Of a stretch of DNA of 64,000 bases, positions 42,489 to 50,598 are shown in pieces. The translations under genes were made by a program, and so were the position numbers. Within the stretch, counting starts at the first letter, position 1, and each line of letters opens with the position of its first letter. Below the pieces are notes generated by a model. That model worked only from the letters and a program-made list of their open reading frames with translations, was not told the DNA's origin and did not search any database. The DNA is from Paenibacillus pabuli (GTDB lineage Bacteria; Bacillota; Bacilli; Paenibacillales; Paenibacillaceae), in assembly GCF_039831995.1 (NCBI RefSeq), contig NZ_JBDOIO010000003.1, positions 2,232,001-2,296,000 of the forward strand, written 5' to 3'.

Positions 42489-42733
42489 GCCTTGTTTTTC
42501 CTTCCCGGGGTCACCTATCCTGAATAACCTTTAGCCATCGCCTGTGACGTTCAGGTTTGAAAACTTTCATAGTTACACCATTCGACAATAAATTTCTACC
42601 AACGTTCAATTCACATGCCAATACATGCTATCTGGTACATAATAACATTTAAATCTGCGGACGTGAACTAAAAAATAGTTGAAAATAGGAATATGTATTC
42701 ATGTCCACGAAGGAAAACAAGGCACTAAGAACT
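42489..42733 (-). other. Leader and promoter region of the GGDEF-EAL gene
   Basis: This stretch holds the candidate promoter (42639-42667) and a leader of about 150 bases with no gene. Part of the leader (42490-42560) contains AAACC and GCTAAAGG segments faintly like c-di-GMP riboswitches, but the core does not pair correctly (see rejected items). Confidence 0.4.
42639..42667 (-). promoter_or_regulatory. Candidate promoter of the GGDEF-EAL gene
   Basis: On the minus strand TTCACG (rc of 42662-42667) and TATTAT (rc of 42639-42644) are 17 bases apart. Confidence 0.4.
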
Positions 42734-42768
42734 AAAAAAAACATGAATCTCCAATTGGAGTCCATGTC
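42734..42768 (-). terminator. Terminator after the aldolase-type gene
   Basis: ACATGGACTCC and GGAGATTCATGT arms around AATT (42741-42767) pair on the minus strand with a U run at 42734-42740. Confidence 0.8.
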
Positions 42769-42864
42769 CTTTTAGTTTGCAACAGTATTTCAGACTATTT
42801 TTCCACACAAAGTTCATTTGCGGGAAATCTGATAAGCCGTTATATTATGGATGTTTGCCGGAAA

Positions 42865-43821
42865 TTATTTATCGAAATTCACTTCAGGCGTTGTTAATTT
42901 ATCATAGAAATCTACGACATTATCCTTCTCAGCTGACGAACGCAGCGCCATTGCCGAACGCGGATGCTCGTCGAGTGCGCCTGTGATCATATATGGAAGG
43001 ATATAGCCCCATTCTTCTTTTTCGCGAAGTGGAACCATCAACTGTTCCAATACACCAAGTACCGGACGCAAGTTGTATTTCGTTCCCTTCAGATGCGCCA
43101 CAAGAAGTTCAGTCGGGCAGTTACCTGCTGCACGGCCCATGCCATATACGGAAGCATCCAGCAGTTCAACGCCAAGCTCAGCAGCCACAAGCGTATTGGA
43201 GAATGCAAGCTGCATGTTATTGTGAGTGTGAACACCAAGACGTTTGTTAGGCAAATGGGTTTTGAATTTTTCTACAAGGTACTTCACGTCGTTATGATCA
43301 AGGCTGCCATAAGAGTCAACGATGTACACAACGTCTACTGAACTTTCTTTGATCAATTCGAAGGCTTCGAGCAATTCGTTCTCCATAACGTTGGACAAAG
43401 CCATGATGTTTAGTGTGGTTTCATAACCACGGTCATGGAACGTTTGGACAAGTGCCAGAGCCTTGTCCACATCCTTGCTGTAGCAGGCTACACGAATCAG
43501 ATCCAGCATGCTCTCGCTGCGTGGCAAAATGTCGTTCTCGTCCACACGTCCGACGTCAACCAGGGCAGACAATTTGGTATTTCCTTTTTGCGGGATTACT
43601 TTGCGCAGGAAGTCATCATTCAGGAAACGCCATGGCCCTGCTTCTTCGGCACCTCTCAGCAGTTTCGGCGAGTTTTTATAACCTATTTCCATATAATCAA
43701 CGCCTGCCTCATTCAATCCAGCATATAACTGTTGAACGAAGTCCACGCTAAAGTCCCAATTATTTACCAATCCGCCATCACGAATTGTGCAATCTACAAT
43801 TTTGCAATGATTTGTCTTCAT
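42865..43821 (-). CDS. DRE-TIM aldolase-domain protein (HMG-CoA lyase-like)
   Basis: This 318-residue protein has the metal-binding signature DCTIRDGG at residues 10-17, the barrel motif VYIVDSYGSL and the late metal ligands in GVHTHNNMQLA. These define the DRE-TIM metallolyase superfamily, which includes 2-isopropylmalate synthase, HMG-CoA lyase and 4-hydroxy-2-oxovalerate aldolase. The family GMGRAAGNCPTEL block is present near residue 228. The group without extra domains is often named 'aldolase catalytic domain-containing protein' and has no defined substrate. The start at 43821 has AGGAGC upstream. The gene appears monocistronic. Confidence 0.82.
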   Translation of the reverse strand: MKTNHCKIVDCTIRDGGLVNNWDFSVDFVQQLYAGLNEAGVDYMEIGYKNSPKLLRGAEEAGPWRFLNDDFLRKVIPQKGNTKLSALVDVGRVDENDILPRSESMLDLIRVACYSKDVDKALALVQTFHDRGYETTLNIMALSNVMENELLEAFELIKESSVDVVYIVDSYGSLDHNDVKYLVEKFKTHLPNKRLGVHTHNNMQLAFSNTLVAAELGVELLDASVYGMGRAAGNCPTELLVAHLKGTKYNLRPVLGVLEQLMVPLREKEEWGYILPYMITGALDEHPRSAMALRSSAEKDNVVDFYDKLTTPEVNFDK

Positions 43822-43923
43822 TTGTCTGCTCCTTTTCTGACCAACTTGTGTATTCCTCTCATGATACTTGAACGTGACAAGAAAAGTAAAGGGATAAACA
43901 CGTTATTGGGTCTATAGGGTCTA

Positions 43924-45228
43924 TTAGGACTTCCAGATCCGATCAATCTCGGACATCTCGGAAGGACTCGGTGCTTTTTTTCCATAACGAACCGCGTTAT
44001 ATATACCGGGTAAAATGTCAGAGAGCCTCTGCTCTTCATGCTTGCCTGACGAAGGCTTGTGATGCAGAATCGTCTCTGCCGCTTCCAGTGGAGTCTGTGC
44101 TCCTTCGATTTCTATCCCCTGGCGTTTGGCATGATCGATCCATTTTCTGTAGTAGTAGCGCACACGCTCCGCTTCCTGTGATGGAGGTAGTTCTTTTTTT
44201 CGAAACCAAGGTTTTCGTGTTCGCACGGGTGTTTCCAGGGTTTCACTAATATCGATATATTCGGTACGCGGCTCGGCACTCCGTTCCTTCGGATCCATCA
44301 TGTCTTTCAATCGGTCCATAAGACGGTTAATCGTCTTCCGCCCCAATTTGAAGATAAGCCATAGAATGAGGGCAGCAGTTGCTCCTAAGACGAACCATCC
44401 CAGTATGTCCCAGAAAACAGATGGTTCAGACGGTTGTGTCACTCTGCCTGGAAGTTTCGAAGGGTCAATACCAGAGATTGGTGCAATGGGCAACTGCTGA
44501 TCGGAAGATGGGCCAATTAATCCCCTGATCCATGCAAGCAGACGATCCCGCAGTGGAGCGAGCCAGGCGGCAAGACTGGGGAATGCTCCAATTCCCGCAA
44601 TGATTAGCAACATCCATATCAACCGCTGATGATTCGCTCTGTTGAATTCCCGAAGCACAATCTTTCTTTTGCCATCATTTAATACCGCTCTATCCAGCTG
44701 TGAACTGTACACGCTTATTAGACAGCAGGCAAAACTGATGACACCTGTTGCATACAATGTTCCTGTATATGCCTGCAATGGGTATAGTGGCTCCATCCAA
44801 TGTGAGAAGCTGCTCAGTATAATGGAACCGACAACACCGAAAACCTGCCATCTCCACATCAAGATGGAGCGAAGTGACGGTTCAGGTGCCAGTCCAACAA
44901 AAGCGGATATGATTCCCAAGACAAGCCCTGTGACTAGATTCAGCATTATAAGTCCGTTGATCAAAGTTAGCAGGAGAGAGACAAGCACACCCAGGAGCAG
45001 AGCACCAACTAGCCGAAGCCCCATATGGGTTCCTAATCCTTGAAACCTGTGGTTGAGTAGCACGCCGAGTCCGCTTGCCAGAGCATAGATCATCAGTAGA
45101 ACATAAGGAAAATGACCGTTTGTGTAGAATGAAGTAAGGGTCAACAAGGGAAACACATAGACGCCTGTTAGCAGCGTCGCCAACAGAGAAATCCCTAGCC
45201 TGGATTTTTCTAAAGTCGAATCACTCAT
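43924..45228 (-). CDS. Membrane protein with DUF4129 domain
   Basis: The 434-residue protein has about six membrane segments in residues 10-225, a proline-rich outer loop (GPSSDQQLPIAPISGIDPSK) and one more membrane helix near residue 275. A cytoplasmic tail with DUF4129 follows (VRYYYRKWIDHAKRQGIEIEGAQTPLEAAE near residues 355-385). In most MoxR-DUF58 operons this domain sits on a transglutaminase-like protein. Here no transglutaminase catalytic triad is visible, so only the membrane and tail parts remain. The start overlaps the DUF58 stop by four bases (ATGA, 45225-45228). Confidence 0.8.
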   Translation of the reverse strand: MSDSTLEKSRLGISLLATLLTGVYVFPLLTLTSFYTNGHFPYVLLMIYALASGLGVLLNHRFQGLGTHMGLRLVGALLLGVLVSLLLTLINGLIMLNLVTGLVLGIISAFVGLAPEPSLRSILMWRWQVFGVVGSIILSSFSHWMEPLYPLQAYTGTLYATGVISFACCLISVYSSQLDRAVLNDGKRKIVLREFNRANHQRLIWMLLIIAGIGAFPSLAAWLAPLRDRLLAWIRGLIGPSSDQQLPIAPISGIDPSKLPGRVTQPSEPSVFWDILGWFVLGATAALILWLIFKLGRKTINRLMDRLKDMMDPKERSAEPRTEYIDISETLETPVRTRKPWFRKKELPPSQEAERVRYYYRKWIDHAKRQGIEIEGAQTPLEAAETILHHKPSSGKHEEQRLSDILPGIYNAVRYGKKAPSPSEMSEIDRIWKS

Positions 45229-46349
45229 GCACTCACCGCCTTGTTGTTCCTCGCTCCGGTTTGTTCCTGTTCCACAGGCAGAATGGTTACTCGGTGTCCC
45301 TGTTCATGCAGGCGAGCAATCTCAAACTCCATGGCCGAAGAAACGTAGGATGTGATCAAAAGATAACTGCGTGCCTGCTGAGCTTCCTCATTGCGTTTCA
45401 CTTCCTCATTGAGGAATTGCTCCATGGGAACCATACATTTCAGCTCCGTCTCGGCCATGGCTTCCAAAAGCAGTTCCAGATGAGGACTGCCATAATCAGG
45501 CTCAATTCGAAGCGGATCACGCCCGCCGTTAACACGATAGCCATTGTGCGCAAACCCTGCAGGCAGCCCTCTTCCAATCGCATCCACTGCCGCTGTAGCA
45601 GCATAGCTCAGTGCACGTTCAATCGGCTCAGGCCGGGTTACCACACTCCACATATCCGCAGACTCTTGTATATTTACGATAATCCAGGACTGCGGATCAG
45701 CTGTCCAGCCTTGCTTGTACACCTGCAGCTCACCTGTACGTGCGCTTGCTTTCCAATGAATTCGGTTCATGGGATCGCCTGCTCCGTAAGGACGTACGCC
45801 CAGAATAAGAAATGGATCCTCTACAATCCAGCGTGATACCTCAACCTCCCCCTGCCAGACCTGATAAATGGCAGGTAGTTCTTCAGCAGCTACCAGGGAA
45901 GGATACACAATCATAGACAGATGAACAGGAATCGGTTGGGTATTTCGCCAGACGCCAAACAGATCTCCACCTGTCATGGTTACCGTGTTCAACGTGTATA
46001 CCCCCCGCTCCCTGCAAACAAAAGGATGCTTGCGTGTGATCCTCGTATACGGTTTCAAAGTAAATATACTTTTATGATTCTGATAAATTTCTCCTCGGCT
46101 AATATCCATGCCTGAGCCGCTGCGAAAAATAAAAGAGCCAGGCATCATTGCCTCAAGTCTCAGCCAGGGTACCGTGACCCGTTTCTCATTCGCAATTGTC
46201 TCCACCATCTCAAGCTCATCGCCCGCGTAACAGCGCAGTTTGCTGAATTCACGTGTATACTTCAGCCTTCGCAATGCCGGACGTCCAAACCATATGCCTT
46301 GTAAGCCAATGATAATGCCCCCTACAACGACAAGCCATAACAGTGCCAT
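45225..46349 (-). CDS. DUF58 protein of a MoxR operon
   Basis: This 374-residue protein has one N-terminal membrane helix (LLWLVVVGGIIIGLQGIWF), an Ig-like beta region to about residue 150, and the DUF58 core near residues 185-215 (LGVRPYGAGDPMNRIHWKASARTGELQVYK). DUF58 proteins have a von Willebrand A-like fold and act with MoxR AAA ATPases, probably as chaperones for metalloenzymes or envelope complexes. The gene begins two bases after the MoxR stop and overlaps the next gene by four bases, which is a tight three-gene operon. Confidence 0.85.
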   Translation of the reverse strand: MALLWLVVVGGIIIGLQGIWFGRPALRRLKYTREFSKLRCYAGDELEMVETIANEKRVTVPWLRLEAMMPGSFIFRSGSGMDISRGEIYQNHKSIFTLKPYTRITRKHPFVCRERGVYTLNTVTMTGGDLFGVWRNTQPIPVHLSMIVYPSLVAAEELPAIYQVWQGEVEVSRWIVEDPFLILGVRPYGAGDPMNRIHWKASARTGELQVYKQGWTADPQSWIIVNIQESADMWSVVTRPEPIERALSYAATAAVDAIGRGLPAGFAHNGYRVNGGRDPLRIEPDYGSPHLELLLEAMAETELKCMVPMEQFLNEEVKRNEEAQQARSYLLITSYVSSAMEFEIARLHEQGHRVTILPVEQEQTGARNNKAVSA

Positions 46350-46351
46350 AA

Positions 46352-47323
46352 TTACCGTCCACTGCCGGTGCCAATGCTCTCCGTTGGCACTTCAGCCTGG
46401 CTCAGAATCTCCTGAATAATCCGCTCCGCAGCGCCTTCCTGTTGTCGCACCCTGTTACGGAATACGAGTCGATGAGCCAGCACAGGTTCAGCCAGAACCT
46501 TGATGTCATCTGGCAAAACATAATCTCTGCCATGCAATGCTGCCCATGCCTGACATGCCTTCAGTAAGGCTTGCGCTCCCCTCGGACTAACGCCAAGCGA
46601 AAGTTCGGGATGTCTGCGTGTCTCTTCTGTAAGACGAATAATGTATTTTAGCAGGTCCTCTTCGACCTGGACGGACGGGTATGTACGCTGTGCCTCAAGC
46701 AGCTGCTCGCGGCTAATAATAGATGTAAGATCGTTAACCGAACGACCAGCTACAGTCCTTCTCAGAATTTCCACACTTTCATCACTGCTTGGATAACCCA
46801 TCCGAATTTTCATCATGAATCGATCCATTTGTGCCTCCGGCAGCGGGAAGGTCCCCTGATTATCAATGGGGTTCTGGGTTGCGATCACGATGAATGGACG
46901 CTCCAGCTGTCTCGTTGAACCATCAATACTGATCTGACGCTCTTCCATACATTCCAGCAAGCTCGATTGGGTTCGCGGTGTAGCACGATTGATCTCGTCG
47001 GCCAGCACAAGGTTCGCGAACAACGGACCGGCTCTGAATTCGAAATCGCCAGACTTTTGATTGTAGAAATGAATCCCTGTCAGGTCAGACGGCAGCAAGT
47101 CGGGGGTGAATTGTATGCGTTGAAACGTACAATCCAGAGATGAAGCTACCGATTTGGCCAGCATCGTTTTGCCTGTACCCGGTACGTCCTCTAGTAGTAC
47201 GTGTCCTGAAGCGATAATTGCGGTCATGATCAGTTCTATGGTCCGCTCCTTGCCTACAATAATTTGTCCCACATGATTCGTCAGATTTTTGTTCATCTGT
47301 TCCATTCCCTGAATATTCATCAT
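46352..47323 (-). CDS. MoxR-family AAA ATPase
   Basis: This 323-residue AAA+ protein has Walker A DVPGTGKTML near residue 46-55, Walker B LVLADEINRATPRTQSSLLE, sensor 1 IVIATQNPIDNQGTFPLPEAQ and the arginine-rich C-terminal lid (LGVSPRGAQALLKAC). MoxR ATPases help to mature or assemble protein complexes together with the DUF58 partner downstream. The ATG at 47323 follows AAGGAAGG, and another ATG lies directly after it. The promoter is not seen, and the terminator at 47391-47427 belongs to the histidine kinase upstream. Confidence 0.9.
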   Translation of the reverse strand: MMNIQGMEQMNKNLTNHVGQIIVGKERTIELIMTAIIASGHVLLEDVPGTGKTMLAKSVASSLDCTFQRIQFTPDLLPSDLTGIHFYNQKSGDFEFRAGPLFANLVLADEINRATPRTQSSLLECMEERQISIDGSTRQLERPFIVIATQNPIDNQGTFPLPEAQMDRFMMKIRMGYPSSDESVEILRRTVAGRSVNDLTSIISREQLLEAQRTYPSVQVEEDLLKYIIRLTEETRRHPELSLGVSPRGAQALLKACQAWAALHGRDYVLPDDIKVLAEPVLAHRLVFRNRVRQQEGAAERIIQEILSQAEVPTESIGTGSGR

Positions 47324-47390
47324 GCACCTTCCTTTCGCAAGCTATGAGTATGTATCCGCATTCATCCTAACTATAACCCGAAATGCTTCC

Positions 47391-47427
47391 AAAAAAAACA
47401 AAAGGAATCGGCCAACACGCCGATTCC
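47391..47427 (-). terminator. Terminator of the histidine kinase gene
   Basis: GGAATCGG and CCGATTCC arms (47420-47427 and 47404-47411) pair on the minus strand, followed by a U run with one G at 47391-47403. Confidence 0.85.
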
Positions 47428-47443
47428 CGCCCATACTGCTGTA

Positions 47444-48547
47444 TTACACCAAAGGGAGCATAATCATAAACCGGGTTCCTTCACCCTTTTTACTGTCAAC
47501 CGAGATTGTGCCACCATGGTTTTTGATAATGCGATAACTTACAGAAAGTCCAAGGCCTGTCCCGCTCTCTTTAGTCGTGAAGAATGGATCAAACAGACGT
47601 ACAAGCGTGTTGTGGTCCATACCCTGACCGTTATCCGCAATGGAGATCTGCACATACCTGTTCTCGGTTCCTGTGGAGATTCGTATGAGGCCTGTATGCT
47701 CTTCGCCTACGCCCTCGATGGCATCCATTGCATTCTTCACCATATTCAAAATAACCTGCTTAATCTGTTTGACATCGATGGAGACGTTCATCGGCGAGTC
47801 TGCTTCATCCAGGGTAATCTCGCAGCCTTTCATCAAGCCTTCGCTTTCCGTCAGCAAGACCACCTCTTTGAGCAAGGAATCTACGGACATTATCGTCTTC
47901 TGCGGTGCTGACGGTTTGGATGAATTCAGGAATTCATAAATAATATCGTTCGCCCTGTCAATCTCCGTCAGAATGATCCTGGCGTATTCATCTTTCCCTA
48001 ATTGCAGCAAATGCGGACGCAGCAGCTGTATAAACCCGCGGATCGCTGTCAAAGGATTGCGAATTTCGTGGGCGATGGAAGCTGAAATGCGCCCTAGCAT
48101 GGCAAGCTTGTCATTCTGATAAGCGGTCTGTTCTATTTGTTTATAATCCGATACGTCCTTGACACTGAACAAAAAATCTCCATCCATCTGATCTCCGTAG
48201 GTTACCGTGACCAGCCAGTGTCTGCCATACTCATCGATCAGTTCATGATAGCGCTTACGGTGGAAGATGGTCTCCCGGTAGATACGTAGAATTTTCTTTT
48301 TCTTGAATCGGCTCATCTGTGGATGATGCAGCATTTGCATCAGGGTGCAGCCGCTCAACAGACTTCGGGGAAGTTCCAACAATTTTGCCATTTGAACGTT
48401 AATAAACGTCAATACACCGTTGCTGTCAAACAACATAATACCGCTATCCAAATGCTCCAGAACATTTTCATATTTGTTGTTATCCAGATGTACAGGCGGG
48501 AAACTGTTCGTTGGGTGAGGCACTGTATCCTGAAATTCACTAATCAT
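47444..48547 (-). CDS. PAS-domain sensor histidine kinase
   Basis: The ATG at 48545-48547 is eight bases from AAGGAGG at 48556-48562 and gives 367 residues. A soluble kinase with no membrane segment: a PAS domain (residues 25-135), then the HisKA helix with phospho-acceptor H160 in SIAHEIRNPLTAIRGFIQLL, and a HATPase with DVKQIKQVILNMVKNAMDAI, ADNGQGM and GTGLGLSVSYRIIKNHGG. This layout, with the PAS and HEIRNPL, is that of the sporulation kinases KinA to KinE that feed Spo0F/Spo0A. No response regulator lies next to it, as is usual for orphan sporulation kinases. The upstream leader carries an unassigned structured element. Confidence 0.88.
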   Translation of the reverse strand: MISEFQDTVPHPTNSFPPVHLDNNKYENVLEHLDSGIMLFDSNGVLTFINVQMAKLLELPRSLLSGCTLMQMLHHPQMSRFKKKKILRIYRETIFHRKRYHELIDEYGRHWLVTVTYGDQMDGDFLFSVKDVSDYKQIEQTAYQNDKLAMLGRISASIAHEIRNPLTAIRGFIQLLRPHLLQLGKDEYARIILTEIDRANDIIYEFLNSSKPSAPQKTIMSVDSLLKEVVLLTESEGLMKGCEITLDEADSPMNVSIDVKQIKQVILNMVKNAMDAIEGVGEEHTGLIRISTGTENRYVQISIADNGQGMDHNTLVRLFDPFFTTKESGTGLGLSVSYRIIKNHGGTISVDSKKGEGTRFMIMLPLV

Positions 48548-48635
48548 GACAGGTTCCTCCTTTTCACGTAAATGATAAACTTGCCATTCGGACATCATAT
48601 CATCACAGAAACAGGAAGGGCCGATTTATTTTTCA

Positions 48636-48716
48636 TTACCGGTGCCCTTTCGTTAGGGGGCTGAGCCGAAAATATGGATGGCACGTCCGGAACCCTAGCT
48701 GGTCTATTCCCGGTAA
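48636..48716 (-). promoter_or_regulatory. Structured leader element of the histidine kinase, unassigned
   Basis: On the minus strand TTACCGG (rc of 48710-48716) pairs with CCGGTAA (rc of 48636-48642), and an inner GTGCC/GGCAC pair (48680-48684 with 48642-48646) stacks on it. Between them lies GCTAGGGTTCCGG (rc of 48687-48699), which matches the first conserved segment of the ykkC (guanidine-I) class. The second class hallmark is not seen, so the identity is open. Confidence 0.4.
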
Positions 48717-48917
48717 CCAACGATTGATCCGGAAAATCATATATGTTTGTTCCATTCTAACCTTCTCCTATTCCCAAACACGTACAAATTGATTTGCTCC
48801 GCCTCTTTTGCAAGTCTGTTTTTATCATAGACAAGTTTATAGAAGGGAGTCAATCGGAGAAAGTGTCGAATGGAAATTATTTTAAGAAAAACCTCGAAAT
48901 AGCCGATTTTCAAAACA
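48717..48917. other. Intergenic stretch without a recognised gene
   Basis: Between the leader element and the terminator at 48918 I find only an A/T-rich stretch with a plus-strand frame (48794-49006) that lacks a start signal and crosses the terminator, so I do not call it. It should contain the kinase promoter. Confidence 0.4.
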
Positions 48918-48960
48918 CAAAAACGAAGCCTTTTCGCTACGATCGCGAATCAGCTTCGTT
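48918..48960 (-). terminator. Terminator of the zinc-binding protein gene
   Basis: AACGAAGC and GCTTCGTT arms (48953-48960 and 48922-48929) pair on the minus strand, with a U run at 48917-48921. Confidence 0.8.
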
Positions 48961-49008
48961 CGTATCCCAATATTACCTAACAATTTATAGCATGACATCA
49001 AATTAAAT

Positions 49009-49425
49009 CTATAGCCCGCTTTTATTATGCTGAATTTTAAGTCTGCGCTGGCTCATTACGGCTAATCGACGTTTGAGTTCGCTCTCCCACTTCTCATCCT
49101 TCATTTCCTTGGCAAGTCTAAGCAGGTCGAGTGACATGTCAATCTGTCGCTGAACAATGACCATCGCATCCTCGCTCTCGCGGTTCACGCAGTTTTCGAA
49201 GATTGCATCCTCATCCTCGGTCACGTAGTCTTGAAAGTCAATCTCAGAAGCGCCATCACCATGCGCATATTCAGCCAGAATTTCATATTCGTTTTCCACT
49301 TTGTAATGCACTTCTACCCGGTGGCATACCGGACAAAACAGCAGGGGAACATTATGAACCTGGGTGCGGTAATGCTTCAGCGTGCCCTTTGTTCCCACCA
49401 TACTTGCCCCACAACAGTAACTCAT
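49009..49425 (-). CDS. Small protein with N-terminal zinc-finger cysteines, unknown
   Basis: This 138-residue protein has cysteines at positions 4, 5, 31 and 34 (MSYCCG and FCPVC), spaced as a zinc ribbon. An acidic middle follows (HGDGASEIDFQDYVTEDEDAIFENCVN), and it ends in a helix rich in Lys and Arg (DLLRLAKEMKDEKWESELKRRLAVMSQRR) that recalls UvrB/UvrC-type interaction helices. I do not recognise the family. The ATG at 49425 has AAGGAGG a few bases upstream. The gene stands alone between its terminator and a 360-base gap. Confidence 0.75.
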   Translation of the reverse strand: MSYCCGASMVGTKGTLKHYRTQVHNVPLLFCPVCHRVEVHYKVENEYEILAEYAHGDGASEIDFQDYVTEDEDAIFENCVNRESEDAMVIVQRQIDMSLDLLRLAKEMKDEKWESELKRRLAVMSQRRLKIQHNKSGL

Positions 49426-49721
49426 GTTTGTTCACCCTCCTTATTACGTGCCGGGACCTTTTATTTAGAATCGGTCTCCCTAGCACCTGCAGCTTTTCTG
49501 AAAAAGAAATCGTTCCATCAGTGTATCACATTCATTACCATATTATCATTGCAGTGACCCGAAAATATTTACGGGGTTTCCATACCCTATTCGCCTTGAA
49601 GCCCTTCAATTCCTCTTTCAGGAGATGTATAAACCTCTCATTCCTATAATACATCATTAACACGTTTCTTACTCTGTCTAAACACCCTAATACAACCTTC
49701 ATATATATTTGAAAAAAGGGT
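49426..49721. other. Intergenic stretch with no recognised gene
   Basis: These bases hold only fragmentary frames without start signals. I see no known regulatory element. They should contain the promoter of the small zinc-binding protein. Confidence 0.4.
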
Positions 49722-49757
49722 GCAAAAAGCCCTCAATCCCAGATGGGATGAGGGCTT
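49722..49757 (-). terminator. Terminator of the peroxiredoxin gene
   Basis: AGCCCTCATCCC and GGGATTGAGGGCT arms pair (49745-49756 with 49728-49740) on the minus strand, followed by U bases at 49722-49727. Confidence 0.85.
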
Positions 49758-49785
49758 GAACAACAAACGTTCAAGTTAATCAGGC

Positions 49786-50325
49786 TTACAGGTTGCTGTC
49801 GCCTGGTTTCCAGTTCATTGCACACAATCCGCCGGATTGCAGAGCTTGCAGTACGCGAAGTGTTTCTTCAACACTGCGGCCTACATCGTTGTGGTTAACC
49901 ACTTGGTATTTCAATTCGCCTTCTGGATCGATGATGAACAGACCGCGCAATGCAACGCCTTCTTCTTCGATCAGAACGCCGTAATCTTTAGCCACTTGCT
50001 TCGTGATATCGGAAGCCAGTGGGAAGTTCAATTGACCCAAGCCATTGCTGTCTTTAGGTGTGTTGATCCAAGCTTTGTGGCTGTGTACAGAGTCAACGCT
50101 CACGCCAAGAATTTCAGTATCCAAAGCTTTGAATTGCTCGGAAGCATCGCTCAAAGCTGTAATTTCAGTTGGGCACACAAATGTGAAGTCCAAAGGATAA
50201 AAGAAGAATACGAGCCATTTGCCACGATAATCGGACAGTTTAACGGAACCGAAATCTTGTCCGTCTCCCGATACTGTTTCCATTGCGAAATCTGGTGCTG
50301 GTCTACCAACCAAACGTTCTGCCAT
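49786..50325 (-). CDS. 2-Cys peroxiredoxin (AhpC-like)
   Basis: The ATG at 50323-50325 is eleven bases from AAGGAGG at 50337-50343 and gives 179 residues. The peroxidatic cysteine is C51 in FTFVCPTE, with the Pro and Arg neighbours typical of the AhpC/Prx1 group. The resolving cysteine C168 lies near the end in GLCAMNWKPGD. The enzyme reduces hydrogen peroxide and organic peroxides. The family member in Bacillus closest by motifs is YkuU. Its promoter region has a perfect PerR box 20 bases upstream of the -35, so peroxide induction is expected. No alkyl hydroperoxide reductase F subunit lies beside it, so another thioredoxin-type partner should recycle it. Confidence 0.93.
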   Translation of the reverse strand: MAERLVGRPAPDFAMETVSGDGQDFGSVKLSDYRGKWLVFFFYPLDFTFVCPTEITALSDASEQFKALDTEILGVSVDSVHSHKAWINTPKDSNGLGQLNFPLASDITKQVAKDYGVLIEEEGVALRGLFIIDPEGELKYQVVNHNDVGRSVEETLRVLQALQSGGLCAMNWKPGDSNL

Positions 50326-50423
50326 AACTAAAAATTCCTCCTTTGGGATTATGTAAGCATCCATATGGATTGCTCATCATCAAGAAAAACGCGGACGCTT
50401 TTCCTGTTAATAAATCGGTTTGA

Positions 50424-50439
50424 TACTTGATAACAAGTA
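50424..50439. promoter_or_regulatory. Palindrome over the start region of the peroxiredoxin transcript
   Basis: TACTTG and CAAGTA arms around GATAA-type centre bases (50424-50439) form a 16-base inverted repeat starting one or two bases past the expected transcription start. The shape recalls operators of MarR/DUF24 redox regulators. Identity of the binder is unknown. Confidence 0.4.
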
Positions 50440-50447
50440 CAAGTAAA

Positions 50448-50476
50448 ATGTTATCATCCGGACTTCTCAAAGTCAA
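50448..50476 (-). promoter_or_regulatory. Promoter of the peroxiredoxin gene
   Basis: On the minus strand TTGACT (rc of 50471-50476) and TAACAT (rc of 50448-50453) are 17 bases apart. Confidence 0.65.
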
Positions 50477-50495
50477 GATTATAAACGTTATTTTT

Positions 50496-50510
50496 TTATA
50501 ATTATTATAA
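50496..50510. promoter_or_regulatory. PerR box
   Basis: The 15 bases at 50496-50510 read TTATAATAATTATAA on the minus strand, an exact match to the PerR consensus TTATAATNATTATAA known from B. subtilis. It lies 20 bases upstream of the peroxiredoxin -35. Confidence 0.75.
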
Positions 50511-50532
50511 ATAAGAAATTTTAGTGCCAAAA

Positions 50533-50580
50533 TATAAAGGAACAGCCCTCAATCTTTCCTGTTGGAAAGCTAAGGGCTGC
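50533..50580 (-). terminator. Hairpin after leuB, probable terminator
   Basis: CAGCCCTTAGCTTTCC and GGAAAGATTGAGGGCTG arms pair (50543-50579) on the minus strand. The following bases are only moderately U-rich, so efficiency is uncertain. Confidence 0.6.
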
Positions 50581-50598
50581 CCGATCATGATGTCTTCA

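Noticed and set aside
42490..42570. c-di-GMP-I riboswitch ahead of the GGDEF-EAL gene
   Set aside because: AAACC and GCTAAAGG segments are present on the minus strand, but the flanking GCC and GGC bases cannot pair as in the class and no tetraloop-receptor is visible. Infernal against RF01051 would settle it.
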